From Hedera helix (taxonomy: Eukaryota; Streptophyta; Magnoliopsida; Apiales; Araliaceae), in the NCBI GenBank assembly GCA_947179155.2, contig OX359266.1:13654098-13718097 (forward strand): DNA of 64,000 bases. Reading direction: 5' to 3'. The position numbers were made by a program, and so were the translations under genes. Shown in pieces: positions 12,301 to 21,364 of the stretch (positions within the stretch are counted from its first letter, which is position 1; every line of letters begins with the position of its first letter). The notes under the pieces are model-generated. The model was not told the DNA's origin, ran no database searches, and saw only the letters and a list, made by a program, of their open reading frames with translations.

Positions 12301-13488
12301 TCCTATAGTGCACGGTCTCACGCGCTATTTTATTTTCTCTCTCTAGCAAGTTATGGCAACTACAATTACAATTCCACGTGGGTTCCGACAAGTGATTTAA
12401 AGAATGGTTTCTCCATTATCAAATTGGAAAAGGAAAACAAATTAGGAATTTATTTTATTCTAATTAGTATTCTAATTTCTATTAGGTTTTGAGATAAATT
12501 ATGTAGTCTATAAATAGAGGCTATTAAATACAATTAGGGGAATCTAATCTCACATCTCTCAATTATCTTGTACATGATTTTTATTCCTCTCTTATTATGC
12601 CAGGCTAAATTCTTCAATGCAGTTCTAGGGGATTTCAAATCTAATTGCAGTTAATGATTAAATCAATTCAATAATAATATTTATTCTTCCTTATATGAAC
12701 TTATTTGTGATAATATATTTTAATTGCTTATTTGATATTAAATTTGATTTGTTTGATTAGAGCTCGTTAGATTAATCAAATTATTATCAATTGCTATATT
12801 TAAAAATTTTATTACGTGTAATTGATATTGTTCCTAATCGTTAGTAGTGCATAGTAATAGATGATTGCGGTCACACTTTTATATATTACTATGATTATCA
12901 TGATGTAAGTTAAACAGTACGAGTTTATGAGATTATTGCTCAGAATAATCTAATTTCCTTGTTATTCATGATCCCATTATATTAAATTTAGAGAGCTTGT
13001 TCTAAGTTGTATAATGGCTAGAATCTAATGAAGAGCTTATTTTGTTATATTATAATTAAGAAAAATTTCGAGTAGCAGAGCTTGTTGTTGCCTAAGGTTA
13101 TTAGTTTCATGGAAGGATCAAAATATATTCTGATTAATTGAATTATTAATTGTAAGAGTGAAATTGAACTGAAAAACTGAAATTTTTACTTTATTGGTTA
13201 ATTTTATTAAATTACTTTTATTTATTTAGTTAATTATAATTAATTTAAAACCCACCAATTTTAGTTTACACTACATAAAATTAAATTAATCATTACATGT
13301 GGGATCGACTCTTACTTACACTACCGCATAAATGTATTTTCAAAGTAAGATTTTATTTTTGGGTTTAAGTGATAGAATACCATTGACCAAAGAACTCACA
13401 AAATTTCGGGGTGATACTGCCAAAAGGGGGAGAAAAACCAAGATTGTCAAGTTCGATAATCAAGGGTTGCCTCTCCTCTTCCTCTAGA
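9380..13488 (+). pseudogene. env-like third gene of a SIRE-type copia element, interrupted
   Basis: Downstream of RNase H, about 9610-9740 encodes FEFVQGKYTEIYTKLVQEFY and related sequence. This resembles the plant transposon-protein/env-like ORF of SIRE-type elements. The frame is broken many times up to about 11400. An open segment at 11457-11936 (159 codons) then has strong heptad character, rich in K, E, L and M (VKEFSVGF, ISKVIEHADKNDELY, LQKINSNSMKTL), and is a predicted long coiled coil. At 11931 a 1.44-kb insertion interrupts it. The same frame resumes at 13375 and runs to a TAG at 13486-13488 through a basic segment containing TAKRGRKTKIVKF. A retroelement origin is likely. Envelope function is not shown by the sequence, and no clear signal peptide or TM segment was seen. 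Confidence 0.6.
11932..13369. mobile_element. 1.44-kb noncoding insertion (solo-LTR-like) in the env-like gene
   Basis: TGATA occurs on both sides (11927-11931 and 13370-13374), and removing the intervening 1438 bp restores one continuous reading frame. The insert holds a TATA box, CTATAAATAGAGG near 12510-12522, followed by a transcript-leader-like stretch. Near its right end is GTGGGATCGACTCTTACTTAC (13300-13320), a block resembling sequence seen in large plant gypsy LTRs. I read it as a solo LTR or a short nonautonomous LTR element. The ends are AATAAA and TTTAAG rather than TG and CA, so exact borders and family are unsure. The open frame at 12253-12492 has no recognisable domain. Confidence 0.55.
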
Positions 13489-13814
13489 TTTAGCTATTAT
13501 TCCCATAGCATGGCCATCTATCCAGTATGCTGGATCGTCAAGTGGATTTACATTCATTGGCTAAAGGGCCCCTACAATAAATGACCCAAAGTACGTCAAC
13601 AAAAATCTTTAAGGGATACATATTGCAGGAGAATATAAAGGAATTCCTCCTTTTGGGACACCATAATCATAGGCAAAAAGTGGTAGAGAGAAAAGGAAGG
13701 TAGAATAGAGTATCTAAGGAGAACTGCTCAAGAAAAGAAAGACCCTCCTTTGTATTGTCGATCGTTGAGTGCCAATAAGCCTAGTAGAAGATACGTTCTT
13801 ATTATTTTTATACT
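13489..13814 (+). other. 3' noncoding region of the plus-strand copia element, part 1
   Basis: This AT-rich noncoding sequence lies between the stop of the env-like gene and the reversed solo LTR. It continues at 15721-15845 after that insertion. No gene or RNA is seen. Confidence 0.5.
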
Positions 13815-15715
13815 TGTACAATTTTTTGTAAACAAACAATCAGACATCAATAAAATTCATATTAATATTCCCAAATAGTACAAAGAAATCTAGAAGGGGG
13901 GTTAAATAGATTCTTTTCAAAAACTCAGATTAAAATTATTTACCCAATAATTTAAGAGTTAATATATTTTAGTTATGCCCAGCGAAATATTGTGATTTAT
14001 AAAATCCCTTAAAGATTGATTAAAGATCTTAGGTCTTACTTTAGTGATAATGAGAGTGGAATCAAGTCTAAGTTGATATTGCATTTGATATGATAGTGTA
14101 TTACAGATATAGCAGTTAAGTAAATAAATAAAGGAGACAATGATTTTTAAGATGTTCGGAGTCTAAACTACTCCTAGTCCTCTCTTCCACTTCCCTAAGT
14201 AGGTATGATCCACTAAAAATAAGGTCACTAAGACCAAGGTTCTCTCAAAATCAATTACAACAAGCCACTTAGACTTCACCTCACATAGAGAACTGATTCC
14301 CATATAATTAGGCGAGCCACTAAGTCCCGTCTTAACCTCACAACGAAAAATGATTCCCTTAGAATTAGACGACCCACTAAGTTTCGTCTTAACCTTATAC
14401 ATAGATTGGTTCACTTAGAATTAGACGAGTCACTGAGTCTCGTCTTAACCTCACATAGAGAACTAATTCACTTAGAATTAGGTGAGCCACTAAGTCTCGT
14501 CTTAACCTCATATAAAGAATGACTCACTTAAAGTCAGGTGAGCCACTAAATATCTTCTTAACCTCACATAGAGAACTGATTCACTTAAAATCAGGTGAGT
14601 CACTAAGTCTCGTCTTTTCTTAGATCACTAAGATTTATCTGTTGTTTGAGTTTAAGGTGTTATTAAATTGCGTTAAGCTCTTTTTCAAATGACTTAGCAG
14701 TGATGATTGATTTCTTCAAAGGTGTGGAGTGGCTTTCGAATTCGTAGGGTATGTTTTGAGCTTTTTGACTTATAAGCTTTGTTTTATCTCGCGTAATTGC
14801 TTAATCGATCGAGAGCTTTCAAGTTTGAAGGCAAAATCGATTTATAGATTTTTCTCGTCAAAAATAGACATTGGAAGTTATTGTTGCTCCAGCTGGTCTC
14901 TCCCTCAAAAGTCTTCAGTTGCAGACTAACACACTAACAGACTGTTATATCTCCCTCATTTGGCAACCGTGTCAGTTCACTGTGTGGTGTGGTAAACTTG
15001 GGTTCCAAAATATAGATGTTAGAAATGTGGTTGATTGGACATCTTTCTTTATGTTAACACACTTCGATGATATTCAAGGTGAAGGTGTGTTGGAAAAGCT
15101 TCCTGTTAGAATGGCTACTGACATGTCAGGAGTTGCATTCTACGATAACAAATGTTTAGGATCATAGAGTCAATCCCCAGATAAGTTCATTCTATGATTC
15201 TTGTAGCTCTGTATCACTCTACGATTCTTTGTAGTTCAACATTACTCTACTATTCTTTGTAACTCAATCATCACTCTACGATTCTTATAGTTTAACGTTT
15301 TGGCTCATTTGTCTGAAGTTATTCTACAATCCTGGAGTTCCCTTCAATCACTATGCGATCTTGATATCCTTACATTCTGCTCGATGACTCTGACAAACTT
15401 GCTTAGTTCATTATACGATCTCAGTGAATTAAGTTTTCAGCTCTACAAACTTGGACTATCAGTCTCTTATAAGTTCACACTCTACTATTTGGATCAACCT
15501 AACAAGTTTGATCCTTAAGTCATTGTACAATGATTATCTCTTTAAGGATTTTATAATATTATTTTTTTTTCTTTCCGAAGTCCTTTTATAATGATTATCT
15601 CTTTAAGAACTTTACAATATTACTTGTTTTTCTCTTACAAATGTATATTAAGCTCTATGTCATCATATCATCATTAAATCTATTAAACAAGGTTTCAACA
15701 TAAATGCACTAACAC
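13815..15715 (-). mobile_element. solo copia (SIRE-type) LTR inserted in reverse orientation
   Basis: Read on the minus strand, this begins near TGTTAGTGCATTTATG (15714) and ends near ATTGTACA (13815), giving about 1.9 kb. ATACT lies on both sides, at 13810-13814 and 15716-15720, as a probable 5-bp target duplication, although one base of slippage in the end assignment is possible. It is homologous to the plus-strand LTR that starts at 15846, so the two face away from each other. A minus-strand TATA box (TCTATAAATCG) lies at about 14841-14852. The U5 half holds a tandem array. No internal domain is attached, hence a solo LTR. Small open frames inside it are not genes. Confidence 0.72.
14275..14617. 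repeat. tandem array of ~57-bp units inside the solo LTR
   Basis: About six degenerate units contain GATTCACTTAGAATTAGG, GAGCCACTAAGTCTCGTC and TTAACCTCACATAGAGAAC. The unit is seen in inverse orientation at about 58190-58440 and, more diverged, at 63690-63960, so it marks this LTR family. The function is unknown. Confidence 0.85.
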
Positions 15716-15720
15716 ATACT

Positions 15721-15845
15721 TTCTTTTAGACAATACAGCCTCTAACTGTATCTAAGATCATATTTAATTTATATATTGTCTGCATTGGAGTTATTAATGA
15801 TAGTTAAAAATTACTTATTTTTGTCATCATCAAATAGGGGGAGAT
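15721..15845 (+). promoter_or_regulatory. 3' noncoding tail and polypurine tract of the plus-strand copia element
   Basis: The segment ends TCATCATCAAATAGGGGGAGAT. The purine run AAATAGGGGGAGA at 15832-15844 lies next to the LTR start TGTTAGAG at 15846. This is the expected plus-strand primer site of a copia element. Confidence 0.75.
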
Positions 15846-16673
15846 TGTTAGAGTATTTATGATAATCGATTTGATTTAATGATGATATAAGCTTAATGTC
15901 TATGTTTAAAGAAAAATAAGTAATATTATAAAGTCCTTAAGAGATAATCATTGTAAAAGGACTTAGGGATCAAATCTGTTAGGTTGATCTAAATCGTAGA
16001 GTTATGATTTGTTATAATAGAAATAGTCCAAGAGATCATAGAGAAGAAGACTTAGTTACTATGAGATCGTAGAGTGAACTATGGAAGTCTGGCAAAGTCA
16101 TCGAGCATAAAGTGAAGTCACTCTAAGATTGCAGAGCAAAGTTAAGTAATTTCAAGATTGTGGAGTGACATCAAGATCGCAGAGTGATTGAAGGAACTCA
16201 AAGATCGTAGAGCGACTCCAGACGTAGAGTAAATTACAGAGCCACCAGAATCATAGAGTGAACTATTTGAGGATTGACTCTACGATCCTAAACAAACAGA
16301 TTACAGAGTGCAACTCCTGACATGTCAATTGTCGTTTTGCAAATTAGGGATCAGAAGCTTTCTCAATACACCACTACTATCTGAATGCACTCAAGTGTGT
16401 TAACAAAAACGAGATGTCCGATCAGCCTTGTTCAAACGTCTATATTTGTTAAAGTTTTAAGACACAAGTCTGCCATAACACACAAACAGTGACCTGACAT
16501 AGTTGACAAATATTGGCAGCTACAGTAGACTACCAGTCAGTTTTAAAAAACTTTTGCGGCGAAGACCAGTGAAGCTATAGCGTCTTCTAAAGTGCATTTT
16601 TCCCAAGGGAAAATTTATAAATAGATTTCAGATTTATACTTCAAAGACATCGATCAAACAATTCAAGTATACT
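15846..16673 (+). repeat. 3' LTR of the plus-strand copia element, first part (U3/TATA)
   Basis: It starts TGTTAGAG directly after the polypurine tract. Its reverse complement is clearly related to the solo LTR at 13815-15715. Examples are the AGTAATATTATAAAGTCCTT and AGATAATCATTGTAAAAGG blocks and the shared segment around TGACATGTCA. The U3 carries about ten degenerate ~24-30-bp units with ATCGTAGAGTGA between 16000 and 16270. A TATA box, TTTATAAATAG, lies near 16614-16624. The LTR stops abruptly at 16673, where a gypsy LTR begins with TGTGACG. Sequence matching its missing downstream part is found at about 58035-58750. Confidence 0.75.
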
Positions 16674-18265
16674 TGTGACGCCCCCAAATTCAGGTACTTG
16701 TACCTCGAATCTGGTGCTTCACGATCCAACTCATACATTATACTAAGAACAACTCATTGTAGAATAATAGAAATATTTACATTGATATAACATAAATATT
16801 TTCGTCCCAAGTCTCACAAACATGACTAATACACAACATAACTAAATCACAAGTCTTAATACAAATATCTAATATATTGTCTTAAAACATAATAAAACAA
16901 AGTTACTCCGCAACCTTGCCTTTTCCCTTATCTTTTCCTGAAGCACTGTCTTGCTCAGTCTTAACTGTATCATTTAAGGTAAAGTAAGAATGAGCAACAA
17001 GTTTGCTCGGCAAGTAATAAGCCAACAAGAATAAATAATTATGCTCAAGGTTTAATGCTATCAAAATTATAGCAATTGAAGACAATTTATAAAGTGCATT
17101 GAATGAACTGAGGACAAATAGCTTTAAATGTTTCAAGATCAGAACAATACTATTACTGAGCGATCACTATAGAACATGAACTCTTACTAAGATTAACAGT
17201 ATTTCACTGAAAATCATTAATAGAAACAAGAATAGTAGGTGATCAGCCTAAACTACCATATGTTATGCATAACACTCATATTTAACAATTCCGCACAATT
17301 GGTTTTCCGACATAAAGTAATTTTCCCTACTATGAGGGTTATTCATCTCAGCATACAAGAGTCTGCACCAAGACAATTGGTTTGGATCGTTTTTTATATA
17401 TAAAAAAAATATGATTGACATTATGTCATTATTTGTCTAACCGAATCAAATAGCATAGGCATTCTTCTTACGGGTCAATTAAAACTTTTAATGTTCACAT
17501 GATAGGGTTCAATTAATCTGATAAAGATATTTGAGTATGAATAACTCGAACTTTCAAGTTTAACAATTCAATAGGGGATTAATCTTGTATAGATGTAAAC
17601 ATGAACAACTATATTTGAATATAAATTTTCTTTCAATAGATATGGCATTCAAATTACTTGTACGAAACGATAAAGTGTACAAGTTTATGTAGTTGCCTGG
17701 ATCGTCGACACTATTCGACTCTAACTCTTTTTTCTTCGAACAACCTATGTTCACCATGATTGTCTTATAGTTAATCTCTATTAATTTTCACATAAAGATC
17801 TAGTCGATCTAACTTCTAGTGTTCACATAACTATGACTCACATTTAATCTTTATTGTTTACTTCTCATACATGTTGTTCACAAATAAAATTATTTGTTTA
17901 AGTATTCTTGTTCCTTATTTTTTTTTTATTTAGTTCATTCATTAACCTTCACAAATAAAATAATACTTAGTATTATTTTATTTGTTTAATCATCATTGAT
18001 TATTATTTAATTATTCACACTTTGATTCCATTGTCTCACAAATAAAGTATCCTTACTTTATTTATTTATAATTAAATTACTATTCAAATAATTTTCTCAA
18101 TCATTATTCTATTTGTTCACACTTTATTAGTCCACAAATAAAATAATTCAAATTATTTTTTTATTTTTTTAATCTCTAATTGCAGTAATCTTTACTCTTA
18201 TTTTAATTATTTATGCTTTCTTAATACACAATTAAAATCATCCTTAATATTATTTTAATTATTTA
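16674..18265 (-). repeat. older gypsy-type LTR, part 1 (U5 side)
   Basis: It starts TGTGACGCCCCCAAATTC, nearly the same terminus as the young array's LTRs (TGTGACGCCCCCAAATCT), but the rest of the sequence differs. It is therefore the U5 end of a minus-strand LTR from a related family. Most of 17880-18260 is low-complexity (ATTTATTT/AATAAAAT-type) sequence. The young array is inserted at 18265/37259, and the LTR continues at 37264. The open frame at 16903-17136 has no recognised domain. The right terminus (ACA) was not identified. Confidence 0.55.
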
Positions 18266-19615
18266 TGTGACGCCCCCAAATCTAGGCTCACACAGCCCAA
18301 ACTTGAGTCGTCAAAAGACTACAACAAAAATATTACAACAAAGTACAACGTACAATAATACAGTGTATAATAATACACAACTAAGTCTTCACTATTATTG
18401 CCACACTATTTTACAACACGTGAAGACTAGGATAGCTATTCCTCGGACTCTCACTCCATCCCCCGGCTAGACCCCGTTACGTTTTCATCTCCTGTTGAAA
18501 AACAATGGAACAAACGAAAGGGTGAGCTCAAATAGCCCAGTAAGAAATATCATGACTAAGATAATGACGAATAATTTATCATTAGCCTTCAACAGTTGAG
18601 TTCTTGATAGAATACAATAGACTACAAGGTTTATATCAAAAACTGCAGTTAAATTCTTGAACAATATTCAGATCAATAATAGCAGCGGAATGAGCAATCT
18701 ATTAGAAGAATAATGCATACTATAATGTCCACTCGCTTCTCTTTTTTGTAAAATATCATCAACTTTTATCATCTGAAATACCATTAGTCAAAATAATACA
18801 ACTTCACAGTTCCTGGTCATAATCGTGCAGATCAACAGTTCATCTTTGCACTACGGGCCAAAGACATTCAATATAACACCAACGGTCATGATTATACCAG
18901 ATTCAGCCTTTGGTCATAATCATACCAACCAACAGTTCATCTTTGCACTACGGGCCAAAGAGAACATTCACCACGTGCCATAAAAGACACCGAACAGATG
19001 TATCGCCTTTAACCTAGTATATCGCCTTTAACCTATCATCTGTTCAACAATTATATCACATCTGTGCCCCCGGCCACAGATATTCACAACAGCTTGATTC
19101 TTGATGATTAATACAAATAACAGTGATACAAATGATGAACAGAAGAACAGGATAAACAATAAGTATCGAAAGTTTACTTTGTGCAGATTCAAATAATGTC
19201 CAAATTGCCAACATGATGTGGAGTGAAATTTAAAAATGATATTCAAGATCCACAGTTCAGAATAACGTTTACAGTTCAATAGAAATGTTCAGAAAATAGG
19301 AAGGTTCAGTTGAAATAATGAAATTCAACTATTATGGAACATATAATATTTTCAGGAATTATAGAAGCAATAGTTCCATAATAAGTTTCGATTTAGGTCT
19401 ATGAAAGAAAATAATATCCCTTACCGTAGCAGGTTTGATTAACAAAGGGTGAAGGGAATTAATATCCCTTACCATAGTAAGTTTGAATAATGGAAGATGA
19501 AAAAGATGGTATCCCTTATGAGTATAAAGGAAAATGATATCACTTACGAATATGGAATAAAAGTGTCATGTGATAATTCTGTAGACAAATTATTTCCACA
19601 CGAGACAAATAAAAA

Positions 19616-19862
19616 GGGTTATTCACCAACAGGCGGTAATCCGCGCCGTAAGGTTATTCCCATCAATTTGAATACGAATAGTTATTCACCAAACAGGCAA
19701 TAATTCGCGCCGTAAGGTTATTCCCATCAATTTGAATACGAAGAGTTATTCACCAAACAGGCGATAATCCGCACCGTAAGGTTATTCTCAAAGATTAATA
19801 AGGAATGAATACAAAAGGTTATTCACCAACAGGCGGTAAACCGCGCCGTAAGGTTATTCCCA
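19616..19862. repeat. four ~63-75-bp LTR tandem units with internal hairpin
   Basis: Each unit reads GGTTATTCACCAACAGGCGG, then a short AT spacer, then CCGCGCCGTAAGGTTATTC. GGCGGT and ACCGCC can pair within a unit. The array recurs in LTR2 (27560-27806) and LTR3 (35505-35751). The older solo LTR at 44864 has six units (about 46490-46875). Confidence 0.88.
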
Positions 19863-20449
19863 CAATTTAATACATGGAAATAAATGGCACAAGAAAGAAA
19901 CGATATTATTTTCGAGAATCAAAGAATGATAATCCCTTCAAGTAAGAAAGAAAATAATATCCATTTATGATGATGAAAAGAATGATACCCCTTACCTTAA
20001 CACGTGACTGGATATTGATTTAAATGAGGTTGATCAACCTATATATTTTTAATAAAATTAGTAATTACCACATATAAATTTCAAAGTGTATGATAATTCG
20101 TATAATATGAACTATCAAAATTATATATATTTAACATAATTTTTGTAGTATAATATAACTACTTTAAAATAGTTTTTAAAATAATATTCCAAAATAAATC
20201 TTCCAAAGAAAGCTTTTAAAAATGAAACTTCTCAAAGAAGAGTCTTCTAAGGGAAGATTTGTGAATACCGTGAAAAATAGGAATTTATAAAATTACTACT
20301 ATTTAATAAAAGACTTACTTGAAAAATTCCTGCACTCCTTTTGGCTTTCAAACTCTCAAAATAAGCTTACTATTCTCAGAGAAAACTCATAAAATTCTTA
20401 TAGAAAAATTTTATGTTTTAGGTGTGATTTTTCTATTCAGTTGAGCAAG

Positions 20450-20459
20450 CTATTTATAG
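20450..20459 (-). promoter_or_regulatory. LTR TATA box
   Basis: The minus strand reads CCTATAAATAG and is the likely Pol II core promoter for the element transcript. Equivalent sites are at 28394-28403 and 36339-36348. The same box is kept in the old solo LTR near 45804-45813. Confidence 0.75.
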
Positions 20460-20488
20460 GAGAAAATTTTCACTATGCGTGGTAGGTG

Positions 20489-20515
20489 AGCACTGGCGTG
20501 CTGCACGCCAGTGCT
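20489..20515. promoter_or_regulatory. perfect 12-bp inverted repeat upstream of the LTR TATA box
   Basis: The arms AGCACTGGCGTG and CACGCCAGTGCT are separated by CTG. The palindrome lies about 30 bp upstream of the TATA box in the direction of transcription. It is identical in LTR2 (28433-28459) and LTR3 (36378-36404). A binding-site or cruciform role is inference. Confidence 0.8.
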
Positions 20516-21364
20516 GAATATTTTCAGCACGCAGCCGCTGGCTGCTTTTCCTTCCTGCACATTTTTGTGCAAATTTTTTTCAAGTGGGTCCTACAGGGGC
20601 CCACATGTTACTATTCACGTTACTATTTCAAATAGTAAAATTAATAATTTTTTATTTATTTATTTATTTATTTATTTATTCTTCCTGTGGGTCCAACATA
20701 TAAAATAATGCTACAACAATAATTCAACAATAATGTAATAAACACGTTACAGATTATTATTAATTTAATAATATAAATTACAGTATATTTGCTACTGTGA
20801 CAATTATTAGATTCAATAATTTTAAAAACAGTGCAGCAACAATTATTGAGTCAATGATATGAAATATAGTGTAATGACAATTATTGAATCAATAATGCAA
20901 AATACTGTGTAACAACAATAATTGAATTGATAATATAAAATATTATGCAGTGACAATTATTGATGAAATGATGCGCAACAGTTACGGTGTCAATTATCAG
21001 ACCAATAATATGAGACACTGTGCAATACCGTGTGCTACAGAAAAATACTATAAATTACCGTATGCTACTATTCTTTTATCACCGGTATTTTAACAGTTAA
21101 CATCGTTGACTATTTTTATATAAAAAGGTTACTTCTGTCGTTTTCTATATCCGACAATTATTCCGTTGTGGGGTCCACCAATAATTTGTTATTTCGGCGC
21201 CGTCGTACGGCCCGAATATTCCCCGACAAAACGAATATTGTCCGACAAAATAAAATTTGCACATAACATCCTTAACTTTCAATTTTGTCAATTTAACCAT
21301 TTACTGTTTCAAGAAAAATATATATGAAGAAAAATTAAATTTTGTATTTCATAAATTCGGGGTC

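Noticed and set aside
19616..19862. CRISPR-like regular repeats
   Set aside because: Units are degenerate, the spacers are near-copies of one another and the array lies in a plant LTR. It is an ordinary tandem repeat.
18267..20708. Small open frames repeated in each gypsy LTR (67-70, 83, 68 and 65 codons)
   Set aside because: They are identical because the LTRs are identical. None shows a domain, and the related solo LTR does not preserve most of them.
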